Shown: one piece after another, positions 26,376 through 34,638 of the stretch | How positions within the stretch are numbered: the stretch's first letter is position 1 | How the letters are laid out: every line of letters begins with the position of its first letter | Source of the DNA: Methanooceanicella nereidis | Lineage (GTDB): Archaea > Halobacteriota > Methanocellia > Methanocellales > Methanocellaceae | Direction of reading: 5' to 3' | NCBI RefSeq assembly: GCF_021023085.1 | Contig: NZ_PGCK01000007.1 | Span: forward strand, 1-64,000 | Length of the DNA: 64,000 nucleotides | Program-made: the position numbers and the translations under genes | Notes under the pieces: model-generated | Told to the model about the DNA's origin: nothing | Databases searched by the model: none | The model's input: the letters and a program-made list of their open reading frames with translations, nothing else

Positions 26376-26527
26376 TTGCGCCACCTTTAAATATGAATAC
26401 CGTAGGTAGTTCTATTCCTACTTGACTGTGTTGGTATATAATTCTTCGTATCATCAATGACCGTGTATTTTTAACTTATATGATCCGATGGGATACTGAT
26501 TCGGAAAACGCTCTCAGATAGTTCTCG

Positions 26528-26542
26528 GTAACTTGAAGTTAC
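26528..26542. promoter_or_regulatory. Perfect 15-base palindrome, possible operator
   Basis: GTAACTT-G-AAGTTAC, seven-base arms around one base, in the non-coding gap upstream of the FrhB-like gene and downstream of the small zinc-ribbon gene. The position fits a regulator site for the minus-strand FrhB-like gene, although it is about 150 bp upstream. Confidence 0.3.
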
Positions 26543-26644
26543 TTGATATGGCCTTTAATCATGATCGTTAATCTAAAATTAGCATTAAATGAGCAATTAT
26601 TTATGATCCTATTAATGTCAGCCCTTTCATTAGTAATAAATAGC

Positions 26645-26671
26645 GCACCAGGCCGGTCAGCGACCCGGTGC
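26645..26671 (-). terminator. GC-rich hairpin after the small zinc-ribbon gene
   Basis: A compact hairpin built from GCACC/GGTGC outer arms and GGTC/GACC inner arms around AGC, 19 bases past the stop of the 26690-26821 gene on its own strand and followed by an AT-rich stretch. It is unusually GC-rich for this gap. Confidence 0.5.
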
Positions 26672-26689
26672 CCGTATCCTCATACCTCT

Positions 26690-26821
26690 TTATTTGCTTC
26701 TGCAAACCTCAAGCTTTGCTCCGCAAATGTTGCATGTTCCCTGTTCAGTGCAGGATGGCTGATGCGGTACTTCTTTGCCACATATGCCACATTTTTCCAT
26801 TGAACCTTTTCTCTCTTTCAT
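26690..26821 (-). CDS. Tiny zinc-ribbon-like protein
   Basis: 43 residues, read from the minus strand. Two CxxC knuckles (KCGICGKEV and TCNICGAKL) plus extra Cys residues in PSCTEQ and EVCRSK give a plausible treble-clef or zinc-ribbon fold. An internal Met at 26797 would give a 36-residue form (MEKCGICG) with AAAGG upstream and may be the real start. A GC-rich hairpin follows the stop. Tiny single-zinc proteins of this type are common in methanogens but mostly unstudied. Confidence 0.65.
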   Translation of the reverse strand: MKERKGSMEKCGICGKEVPHQPSCTEQGTCNICGAKLEVCRSK

Positions 26822-27164
26822 ATTGCTCACACTCACCATAAATAGCCACAATTATGCTAATAAAACTTTAACACGATAATTTACGGGTTGTTTTTTTGTT
26901 TTACGTTGATTTATATGTTTAATTCAGGGCGTAATGATATAACAAAAATGAAGCGGGAATAATGGCCGGTGAGGCATGTATTAAGTGGAGTTATCCTCTC
27001 GGGCTTGACTCGAGGTTTGCTCTTCTTGTAAAATACCTATGGTATTATGACAATAACTGTTTATACTATTAGCCATTATGACCTTAATAATTGCCCGTCG
27101 CTAACATAAATGGCTACAGGAAAAGCCATTATCATGTTTACCGGGTGATCGGCAGGTAAAGTGT

Positions 27165-27815
27165 ATGGCAATGATGTTTGATCTTCTGGTGATAGGTGTC
27201 CTTGTCGGGTTTTTCATAGCGGCGCCGCTCGGGCCCATAAGCATAATCTGTATCCGCCGTACCCTTGCCGAAGGAAGGCTTTCGGGATTTGCGGCAGGAC
27301 TTGGGGTGGCTACTGCAGATACTATCTATGGCTGTATAGCCGGGTTCGGGATTACATTCATATCCGATCTTATTGTCACCGGGCACAGCGTACTCTATCT
27401 GATAAGCGCGATATTGCTATGCTATGTCGGGATAAGGATATTCACTTCATCACCGCCGGATATGGAAGCCGAGGTCAAGGGTAAAGGGCTGGCCAACGCT
27501 TATCTGTCGACGTTCTTGATAACGATCGTAAACCCCGTGACGATCATCGCTTTTCTGGCCGTGTTCGCCGGTATGGGGATTATCAATTCAAGTATGGACC
27601 ATATATCCACGGCCATGATATTAGCAGGGATCTTTATTGGTTCTTTATCGTGGTGGCTTATATTGAGCCTGCTCGTAGGATACTTCCGGACAAGGCTTGA
27701 TACCGGATGGCTTTTTAAATTAAACCGGCTGGCGGGCATGATAATCATAGGGTTCGGTATCGTCGCTTTCATCAGCATGTTCAACATTATGCCTCAACTT
27801 TCAAACCTTATTTAG
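27165..27815 (+). CDS. LysE/RhtB-type exporter
   Basis: 216 residues with about six membrane helices. The N-terminus (GVLVGFFIAAPLGPISIICIRRTLAEGRLSGF) is the LysE-family signature, with the conserved Pro-Gly-Pro-type turn and a following basic loop. The fourth helix contains ITIVNPVTIIAFLAVFAG. Family members export amino acids or related small molecules; the substrate is unknown. Starts at 27171 or 27174 are also possible. The methyltransferase gene follows by 82 bp. Confidence 0.85.
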   Translation: MAMMFDLLVIGVLVGFFIAAPLGPISIICIRRTLAEGRLSGFAAGLGVATADTIYGCIAGFGITFISDLIVTGHSVLYLISAILLCYVGIRIFTSSPPDMEAEVKGKGLANAYLSTFLITIVNPVTIIAFLAVFAGMGIINSSMDHISTAMILAGIFIGSLSWWLILSLLVGYFRTRLDTGWLFKLNRLAGMIIIGFGIVAFISMFNIMPQLSNLI

Positions 27816-27897
27816 GGTATAAGTTCTTTAGCGGCATGGAACTCATTAGCATGAAATCAACGGCAGCGATGTTGCCGGGGTCAATGGAACGATCTTT

Positions 27898-28533
27898 ATG
27901 GATATGGAGAATTACTGGGATGACAGGTTTTCCGGCGAAGGGAAAATATGGGGCGATACCCCCAGCAGGACGGCTGTCTATGCAAGAGATCTATTCATTA
28001 ACGATGATGTGAAAAGCGTTTTGGTACCGGGGGCGGGATATGGCAGGAACGCTTCTCTTTTCTATAATTCGGGATTTGACGTCACATGTATAGAGATCTC
28101 AAAAGAAGCCATAAATATGGGAAAAGAGGCATCTCCTGATCTTAAATTCATCCACGGCTCTGTGCTTGATATGCCTTGTTATGGCGTGCAATATGACGCG
28201 ATATATTGCTTTAACGTATTGCATCTTCTATACAGAGATGACCGGATGGCGTTTATTAGAAAATGCCTCGACACTTTAAACGATGGCGGTTCGGTATTCT
28301 TTACTGTGTTTTCCGAGAAAGAAGGGAGCTATGGAAAAGGGGCGGAGATCGAGCCGGACACTTTTGAAAGTAAGCCGGGAAGGCCGGTACATTATTTTAC
28401 CGACGACGACCTCAGGTCGCATTTTAAGGATTTCCGGGTATTAGAGACCGGCGTTATGGAAGACCATGAGGATCATGGCGAGGAAGGGCCTCATACTCAT
28501 ATACTAAGATATATCTATGCAAAGAGATCATAG
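27898..28533 (+). CDS. Class I SAM-dependent methyltransferase
   Basis: 211 residues. A Rossmann methyltransferase of the TehB/thiopurine type: WDDRFSGEGKIWG at the N-terminus, motif I VLVPGAGYGRNASLF near 41-55, the acidic residue in VTCIEISKEA, motif YDAIYCFNVLHLL near 100, and a His/Asp/Glu-rich end (EDHEDHGEEGPHTHILRYI). The His-rich tail could bind metal. The substrate is not known. It is the first of a closely spaced same-strand group with phzF-like and C_GCAxxG_C_C genes. Confidence 0.82.
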   Translation: MDMENYWDDRFSGEGKIWGDTPSRTAVYARDLFINDDVKSVLVPGAGYGRNASLFYNSGFDVTCIEISKEAINMGKEASPDLKFIHGSVLDMPCYGVQYDAIYCFNVLHLLYRDDRMAFIRKCLDTLNDGGSVFFTVFSEKEGSYGKGAEIEPDTFESKPGRPVHYFTDDDLRSHFKDFRVLETGVMEDHEDHGEEGPHTHILRYIYAKRS

Positions 28534-28592
28534 TTTAATATCTTAAGGGCCGACTTTTAAAAATGCCCTCAACGTACTATGGAGTGTCTGTT

Positions 28593-29492
28593 TTGAACGA
28601 TATGGCCGGAAAGTATCCTTTATACATTGTCGATGTGTTCGCCGAGAAAAAATATGCCGGTAACCAGCTGGCCGTCATCAGGAACGCAGGAACGCTTTCC
28701 GATGATATTATGCAGCGTATTGCGCAGGAGACAGGGTTTTCGGAGACTACCTTCATATTGTCGGATAAAAAAGAAAACGGCGGTTATAACGTGAGAATTT
28801 TTACCCCGGAAGAAGAGCTTCAGTTCGCAGGCCATCCGACGCTGGGAACTGCTTATATCATACGGGAACTCATCGAGGACGGCAAAACAGACCGTATATC
28901 GTTAAATATTAAAGTGGGGCAGATACCTGTCACTTTTATCCGGGATGATAATGGAGAAGAAATACTGTGGATGAAACAGATAGAGCCGGTGTTCGGCCAA
29001 AAATTCGCCCATAAAGTAATGAGCGAAGTACTGGGGCTAGATGAAGTAGAATTTGACGGGCGTTTTCCCGCAGAGGCTGTCTCGACCGGTTTACCGGTCA
29101 TAATAGTCCCGCTTAAGACGCTGGATGCGGTAAGGAAAACAAAGATCAATAAGGAAAAATATCGCGAGCTAATCGGTGATAATTGTCCCTGTCTTATACT
29201 TGTGTTCGCGCCGGAAACATATGCCAGCTCGAATCACCTCAACGTTCGTGTATTGACCGTATTCGAAAAGATACCTGAAGACCCTGCCACGGGAAGCGCT
29301 AACGGATGCCTTGCCGGTTATCTGGTAAAGCATGAATATTTTGGTAAAGAAAAGATCGACATCCGTGTGGAACAGGGATATGAGATAGGCCGGCCTTCAT
29401 TGTTGTATTTACGCTCGGAACGTGCCATGGAAAAAATTGATGTTAATGTAGGCGGAAAAGTAATATTCATCCTGAAAGGAGAATTGGTATAA
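28593..29492 (+). CDS. PhzF-family isomerase-like protein
   Basis: About 300 residues. Diaminopimelate-epimerase-like fold seen in the PhzF family, with N-terminal YIVDVFAEKKYAGNQLAVI, the catalytic Glu region GFSETTFIL, FTPEEELQFAGHPTLGTAYI and the C-terminal half motif FEKIPEDPATGSANGCLAGYL. Physiological substrates of most members are unknown. The start is uncertain: TTG at 28593 has GGAG eight bases upstream, ATG at 28602 fits the family, and ATG at 28563 lengthens it. Its stop overlaps the next start by one base (TAATG). Confidence 0.85.
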   Translation: MNDMAGKYPLYIVDVFAEKKYAGNQLAVIRNAGTLSDDIMQRIAQETGFSETTFILSDKKENGGYNVRIFTPEEELQFAGHPTLGTAYIIRELIEDGKTDRISLNIKVGQIPVTFIRDDNGEEILWMKQIEPVFGQKFAHKVMSEVLGLDEVEFDGRFPAEAVSTGLPVIIVPLKTLDAVRKTKINKEKYRELIGDNCPCLILVFAPETYASSNHLNVRVLTVFEKIPEDPATGSANGCLAGYLVKHEYFGKEKIDIRVEQGYEIGRPSLLYLRSERAMEKIDVNVGGKVIFILKGELV

Positions 29493-29947
29493 TGTCATAT
29501 ATTGCAGATAAAAATTGTCCGGAAGAAGCAGTCTCTACGTTTAATAACGGGTTTAATTGTGCCCAGGCAGTGATCTCCACGTACAGCGAGCGATACGGCC
29601 TTGAGAAGGAACTTGCTTTTAAGGTCTCATGCGCCTTCGGAGGCGGCATCTGCAGGACTGGGGATACATGCGGCGCAGTCACCGGCGCATTAATGGTACT
29701 GGGATTACAGTACGGCATGTCAAAAGCCGGGGACGATCAGAAGAAACAGGAAACCTATGCCCGGGCCGCAGAATTTATCGACCGGTTCAGGTCGCGGAAC
29801 GGCTCAATAGTATGCAGGGATCTGCTGGGATGTGACATAAGCAAGCCTGAAGGGTCTAAAGCCGCAAAAGAGAACCGCCTGTTCGAGACGATATGCCCGA
29901 AAATGGTCAGGGACGCGGCCGAGATACTTGACGATATGCTCAAATGA
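29492..29947 (+). CDS. C_GCAxxG_C_C family protein
   Basis: 151 residues. Conserved Cys pattern: FNCAQAVI near residue 23, SCAFGGGICRTGDTCGAVTGALMVLG near 46-72, and further Cys at CRDLLGCD and TICPKMV. The family is widespread in anaerobes, probably redox- or metal-linked, without a settled function. The ATG overlaps the stop of the PhzF-like gene, and an AAGGAG site lies upstream inside that gene, so translation is coupled. Confidence 0.88.
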   Translation: MSYIADKNCPEEAVSTFNNGFNCAQAVISTYSERYGLEKELAFKVSCAFGGGICRTGDTCGAVTGALMVLGLQYGMSKAGDDQKKQETYARAAEFIDRFRSRNGSIVCRDLLGCDISKPEGSKAAKENRLFETICPKMVRDAAEILDDMLK

Positions 29948-30035
29948 TCTTTTAATTTTTAAGATTTACATTTTTGTAATAAATCAGTATATATCATATT
30001 ATTTACTAATAACCAGGTAAACACAGGTGTTATTG

Positions 30036-30725
30036 ATGAGGTTACACTGTATACAGCATGTGCCTTTCGAAGGCCCCGCCAATCTTGAGCAATGGGCAAA
30101 AGCAAACGGTCATACATTCACAAAGACCGTACTGTATTATGACGAGGATTTCCCTAAGATGAACGAGTTCGACGTGCTGGCGATCCTCGGCGGTCCGCTT
30201 AACGTTTATGAGGAAAAGGATTATCCATGGCTGAAGAGGGAGAAAAAATTCATCAAGGACGCGATCGAATCGAAAAAGGCCGTTCTGGGAATATGCCTTG
30301 GAGCGCAGCTAATAGCCGATGCCCTGGGAGGAAAGATCACCGCCAATAAAGAAAAAGAGATCGGATGGTATCCTGTAACGCTTACCCCGGAGGCTAAAAA
30401 GTCGAAGGTATTCGGCAAGTTCCCGGAAAAGTTCATGGCGTTTCACTGGCATGGAGACACCTTCAGCATCCCGCCCGGCGCTGTCAGGATGGCACGGAGC
30501 GAAGCTTGCGAAAACCAGGCATTCGAGTATGGGGGTCATGTGTACGCTGTACAGTTCCACCTGGAGTCTTCGGATGACAGCATTAACAGGCTTGCGAAGA
30601 ATTGCAGCGATGAGCTGGTGGACGGCAAATACATCCAGAAGAAAGAGGAAATGCTTTCGCAGGATAAATATCTTGAAGGAATATACGGTCTTATGAAAGT
30701 CCTGCTGGAAAATATATCAAAGTAA
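30036..30725 (+). CDS. Class I glutamine amidotransferase domain protein
   Basis: 229 residues. GMP-synthase-like GATase: nucleophile elbow GICLGAQLIADALGG with Cys near residue 84, the oxyanion region LAILGGPLNVYEE, the catalytic His in AVQFHLESS near 172 and Glu two residues later, and a central FHWHGDTF. Stand-alone members of this family can be amide hydrolases or gamma-glutamyl peptidases. No synthetase partner is adjacent. The ATG at 30036 has AGGTG six bases upstream. Confidence 0.88.
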   Translation: MRLHCIQHVPFEGPANLEQWAKANGHTFTKTVLYYDEDFPKMNEFDVLAILGGPLNVYEEKDYPWLKREKKFIKDAIESKKAVLGICLGAQLIADALGGKITANKEKEIGWYPVTLTPEAKKSKVFGKFPEKFMAFHWHGDTFSIPPGAVRMARSEACENQAFEYGGHVYAVQFHLESSDDSINRLAKNCSDELVDGKYIQKKEEMLSQDKYLEGIYGLMKVLLENISK

Positions 30726-30896
30726 AATCCCTGGCCCGGCATCAATGTCGCAAAGCAAAGGATATTGATGTTGCCTGATTTTTTTAAACTTTTATCGGGT
30801 CGGATACTTTTACGAGGCTCTTTTTTATACCTCTCACCGAACTGGTTCGGCTAAATTTTTAATTCAACATATTTAATCATTATGTTGGTAATTCAA

Positions 30897-32078
30897 ATGG
30901 GTAACATATTCGCGGACAGGATGTCAACGGTCCATAAGTCATTCATAAGGGAGATACTGAAGGTCACAGAAGACCCGGAGATAATTTCTTTTGCGGGAGG
31001 GCTGCCGAACCCTGCGTCCTTTCCTGTAAAAGCAGTATCTGACGCCGCAATAAAGGTGCTGAAAGAGAGCGGAGAATCGGCTTTGCAGTATAGCACCACT
31101 GAAGGCCACTATCCGTTAAGGCAGTATATCTCTGAAAGATATGCTAAAAAAGGCGTAGAGGTCACTCCCGAGAATATCATGATCATCAGCGGCTCGCAGC
31201 AGGGCCTTGACCTTATCGCCAAGATCATGATCGATAAAGGCGATAAGATACTTGTCGAGCGCCCGACTTACCTGGCCGCGCTACAATCCTTCGGGATGTT
31301 CCAGCCCGAATTCCGCTCCGTGACATTGAACGAGGACGGCGTCGATACAGCGATGCTTGAAAAAGAGCTGAATGAGAACAGGATAAAGCTCTTTTACTCT
31401 GTCCCGAACTTCCAGAACCCGACCGGCATAACATACTCACGGCAAAAAAGGGAAGAAGTTGCCCGTATAATGCAAAGCCATGACACAATATTCGTCGAGG
31501 ATAACCCTTACGGGGAGATCAGGTTCATGGGCGAGGACCAGCCTTCAATGAAAACTTACCTGAAAGAAAAGACGATCCTGCTCGGCTCCTTCTCAAAGAT
31601 AGTATCGCCAGGCATGAGGCTTGGATGGATATGCGCAGAAAAAGATATCATGGATAAGCTTGTCACTGCAAAACAGGCATCAGACCTTCATACTAACTAT
31701 TTCACGCAAAGAGTGGTCTATCAATACCTTATCGATAATGATGTCGAAAGCCATATACAGATGATAAGGGGCCTATATAAAAAGCAAAGGGATTGCATGG
31801 TCTCCATGATAGAGAAATATTTCCCCGGGGACGTTAAGATCACAAGGCCCGAAGGCGGAATGTTCATATGGGCGACGCTTCCGGAAGGGATATCCTCAAT
31901 GGAGCTTTTTGACATCGCTATCAAGGAAAAGGTCGCGTTCGTACCCGGAAGAGCATTCTTCGCAGATGGTACCGGGGACAATACGATGCGCTTAAATTAC
32001 TCCAGCTCTAGCGAAGACAGGATAGAGGAAGGCGTTAAAAGGCTCGGCCTTTCAATTGAGCGTTTGCTGGCAAATTAA
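30897..32078 (+). CDS. PLP-dependent aminotransferase, 2-aminoadipate/aromatic type
   Basis: 393 residues, fold type I class I/II. Seen: EIISFAGGLPNPASFP at the N-terminus, ISGSQQGLDLIAKI, YSVPNFQNPTGITYS, the Asn/Asp/Tyr binding block FVEDNPYGEIRF, the Schiff-base Lys in LLGSFSKIVSPGMRLGW near residue 232, and the C-terminal Arg region NTMRLNYSS. It resembles LysN/Aro8-type enzymes that use 2-oxoglutarate with aromatic or aminoadipate substrates. The start ATG at 30897 fits the family; a codon at 30882 is also in frame. Confidence 0.88.
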   Translation: MGNIFADRMSTVHKSFIREILKVTEDPEIISFAGGLPNPASFPVKAVSDAAIKVLKESGESALQYSTTEGHYPLRQYISERYAKKGVEVTPENIMIISGSQQGLDLIAKIMIDKGDKILVERPTYLAALQSFGMFQPEFRSVTLNEDGVDTAMLEKELNENRIKLFYSVPNFQNPTGITYSRQKREEVARIMQSHDTIFVEDNPYGEIRFMGEDQPSMKTYLKEKTILLGSFSKIVSPGMRLGWICAEKDIMDKLVTAKQASDLHTNYFTQRVVYQYLIDNDVESHIQMIRGLYKKQRDCMVSMIEKYFPGDVKITRPEGGMFIWATLPEGISSMELFDIAIKEKVAFVPGRAFFADGTGDNTMRLNYSSSSEDRIEEGVKRLGLSIERLLAN

Positions 32079-32141
32079 AATGGTCAGGCCTCATCTGCTT
32101 CTATCCTGATGAGGCATGTATCTTTATTTTTGGGGTCAAGA

Positions 32142-32747
32142 ATGGAACTAATGGTAGAAAGCGATGACCTTAACGATTATCTTGCTTCATCGGATGTCGT
32201 CGATCATGACGATCGGGAGATACAGGCCCTGGCAAATATCCTTTCAAAAGGGTTGTCAGAGGATGAAGAGATAGTAAGATCCATTTATGGGCATATTCAG
32301 GAAAATATCTTACATTCTTTTGACATTCATGGAAAGGAAGTTACATGCAAAGCTTCCGAGGTCTTAAGGTCCGGGCACGGTACCTGCTATGCAAAGGCGG
32401 ATCTATTTGCCGCGCTTTTACGATACCTCGGCATACCTGTGGGGTTTTGTTACCAAAAATTCGTGATGGATGATGAAGATCCGTCAAGATATGTTTTACA
32501 CGGGCTGAATGCCGTATATTATAAAAGTACTAAAAAGTGGCTGCGAGTCGATGTCCGGAACAGGAAAGACGGTGTCGACCCGAAGTTTTATCCTGATATG
32601 GATTCCGGCATATATCCTTCCGATAAAGAGGCGGGCGAGTTCGATTATCCTTATGTTCAAGTCCATCCTTCCGATAAAGTGATCCGCGCTCTCAACACTT
32701 ACAGAGACCCGATAGAACTGGAAAATAACCTGCCGGAAGAGCTTTGA
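32142..32747 (+). CDS. Transglutaminase-like cysteine-peptidase-fold protein, cytoplasmic
   Basis: About 201 residues with no signal peptide. Transglutaminase-core motifs in order: SGHGTCYAKADLFAALLRYLGIP (Cys), LHGLNAVYY (His) and WLRVDVRNRKDG (Asp), so the catalytic triad looks complete. The rest is acidic. The function in this size class is unknown; peptidase or amide hydrolase activity is likely by family. It differs from the surface protein at 4253-6184, which has a signal peptide and sorting tail. The ATG at 32142 follows a GGGGTCAAG site; an upstream start at 32109 is possible. Confidence 0.8.
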   Translation: MELMVESDDLNDYLASSDVVDHDDREIQALANILSKGLSEDEEIVRSIYGHIQENILHSFDIHGKEVTCKASEVLRSGHGTCYAKADLFAALLRYLGIPVGFCYQKFVMDDEDPSRYVLHGLNAVYYKSTKKWLRVDVRNRKDGVDPKFYPDMDSGIYPSDKEAGEFDYPYVQVHPSDKVIRALNTYRDPIELENNLPEEL

Positions 32748-32932
32748 ATTATTTACGCAGCCATATTCTGTCGGATAAAGATCATTAGATCCTAACGGAT
32801 ACATTCGCGGATGCGAGCGATAGAACCAATCTTCACGGCATCATCAAACCGATTTTTCTTTTACTTTTCGATGATGGATTTTCGTTTAAAATATATGTAA
32901 CTTTAATTTTCAGGCGGGTCGAATCAACAATT

Positions 32933-33469
32933 ATGACAGATGCCGAAGGAGAGCCTTCGCAGCCCGGTATAGTTGAGCGCATAGCGAACATCATCTCAGA
33001 TATCCTTTTCTATATTATATCGGCATTATTTACTCTGTTAGCCCTATTTTTGATATTCTTAGCATTTTATCGCCTGTATTATACAATAATCTCGTTACCG
33101 GAAATCATGCTGGACGCATTATTCGAGAGCATAGGATTTACAACAGTGGCAGCTGCCGTATTTGAGCTCGCGAAAACCATCTATGAGGAGGACATACAGA
33201 GCAAGGTAAAAATGATAGCTCCCCGAAAGATACGCCGTTTCATTTCAAGGTTTATGACAGTCATCATAATCTCTCTGTCCATTGAGTTTTTAGCCATGGT
33301 CTTCAGGTATGCCCATAAGCCGGACGAGTTTGCCTATCTGACGAATTCCGCCGCGGTAGCCATAGGCATAGCGGCCATCTTTATCGCATGGTCTTATTAT
33401 AACAAGACGTCGCTACCGGCCGAAGTCATGGAGCATGAAATATTTGAAAAGGGGTCTTCTGAAAAATAG
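32933..33469 (+). CDS. Uncharacterised four-helix membrane protein
   Basis: 178 residues with about four membrane helices (about 20-50, 58-85, 105-125 and 138-158) and a short acidic N-terminus. The layout faintly resembles PsiE-type membrane proteins, but I see no decisive motif. A central loop (KVKMIAPRKIRRFISRF) is basic and should face the cytoplasm. It stands alone before a pseudogene. Confidence 0.6.
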   Translation: MTDAEGEPSQPGIVERIANIISDILFYIISALFTLLALFLIFLAFYRLYYTIISLPEIMLDALFESIGFTTVAAAVFELAKTIYEEDIQSKVKMIAPRKIRRFISRFMTVIIISLSIEFLAMVFRYAHKPDEFAYLTNSAAVAIGIAAIFIAWSYYNKTSLPAEVMEHEIFEKGSSEK

Positions 33470-33559
33470 TATCATTTTATTTCGGTTTTTATTTTTTTCA
33501 TAGCTGTTATCAAAATGTATTTATCATGAATACTTTAGCAGGGCTTGTGATGTATCCCG

Positions 33560-34055
33560 GACATTAAGATCGAGCTTATGGAGGATCCCGACCGGGATCA
33601 AGTATCAAGGGATCTATCTTGAAGGCATTGTCACGGGCAATGCGACTTTCGAGCATGAAGTCCACTCGCAGGAAAAGTGAGCAGCAGGGCACATTAAGGA
33701 ATGTAGTATAGTTGCCCGTCACGAGGATACCATCTACGGATGGGCTTCGTTGAGCCCTGTATTCCAGCAGGCGCGTCTATTCCTGCGTAGTCGAGATCAG
33801 CATATAGTCTGAAGTGAATTTCGCGGTATGGGGATCGGTTCCATGTTGCCGGATTCTCTGATCAATATCTCCGAGCGTCACGGGATATAGACTCTTCAGG
33901 CAGGCATATTCCCGGAGAACGTCGCCAGTGTATCACTGCATAAAAAGTGCGGTTTCCGCGAGGCGGGCAGGAGGGAACGCCCTGGAAAGCTGAATGGCAT
34001 CTGGCGGGATATCGTGCTTCTCAAGAGGAGAAGTGCTAAGGCAGGCATGGATTAA
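33560..34055 (+). pseudogene. Decayed GNAT acetyltransferase (phosphinothricin N-acetyltransferase type)
   Basis: One reading frame from about 33597 to the stop at 34055 matches the Pat-type N-acetyltransferase plan: IYLEGIVTGNATFE, VARHEDTIYGWASLSPV, EFRGMGIGSMLPDSLI, TLQAGIFPENVASVSLHKKCGF and a C-terminal WRDIVLL. It is broken by TGA at 33678 and TAG near 33888, both where the family has Trp (a single G-to-A change would explain each), plus a stretch around 33755-33815 that matches only in another frame, then a further stop. It is clearly non-functional as a single protein. Confidence 0.85.
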
Positions 34056-34151
34056 AACTATCGAGCAAGCGTCGCCTGCTTATTATTTTCTACCAGAATG
34101 GCCGATTATATTTATCTACTATTGCGTACACCATATTATGGGTATTGACAA

Positions 34152-34538
34152 ATGAAACTATCACTATCGATCCTGGATGAAACATTCGCCATATGCACCT
34201 TTCCGAAGGGTACGCCGATACCTGAATGGGTGATAGGAAGCGAATTTTATTCCGTGACAAAGACATATGACGAACTCTCCGTAGTCTGTCCTCAGAGAAA
34301 CATCCCGGAGGGAGTGAAGTACAATAAGGGCTGGAGATGTTTAAAGGTCCAGGGGCCGCTAGATTTCTCGCTTACGGGTATACTTGCCTCGCTGGCCATG
34401 CCGCTAGCATCAGCAGGGGTAAGCATTTTCGTATTTTCATCTTATGATACTGACCATATCATGGTCAAAGGGTATGACCTGGATAATGCAGTAAAAGTAT
34501 TGGCCGACGCAGGCCATACTATCGTAAGACAAAGCTGA
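34152..34538 (+). CDS. ACT-domain protein
   Basis: 128 residues. The pattern of the paired-ACT (CASTOR-like) family is clear: TFAICTFPKGTPIPEW, FYSVTKTYDELSVVCPQRNIPEGV, GWRCLKVQGPLDFSLTGILASLAMPLASAGVSIFVFSSYDTDHI. Family members are small ligand-binding regulators, probably sensing an amino acid. There is no ribosome site, and an AT-rich TATA-like stretch about 40 bp upstream suggests a leaderless mRNA. The MtaD-like gene follows. Confidence 0.9.
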   Translation: MKLSLSILDETFAICTFPKGTPIPEWVIGSEFYSVTKTYDELSVVCPQRNIPEGVKYNKGWRCLKVQGPLDFSLTGILASLAMPLASAGVSIFVFSSYDTDHIMVKGYDLDNAVKVLADAGHTIVRQS

Positions 34539-34638
34539 TCCATGAATTTTTTTATTCATGGTTTTCATACTCTTTTTTAATGGCCGTGCTCAAACCAGGT
34601 AAAAATATATTATTCATGAATCCTTTAGGCTTTAGTGT

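Noticed and set aside
26961-27071. 36-codon frame starting MAGEACIKW upstream of the LysE gene
   Set aside because: No ribosome site and no pattern suggesting a real protein.
33678-33890. TGA and TAG in the acetyltransferase remnant read as selenocysteine or pyrrolysine
   Set aside because: Both positions match conserved Trp in the family, a frameshift is also present, and no SECIS-like element was seen.
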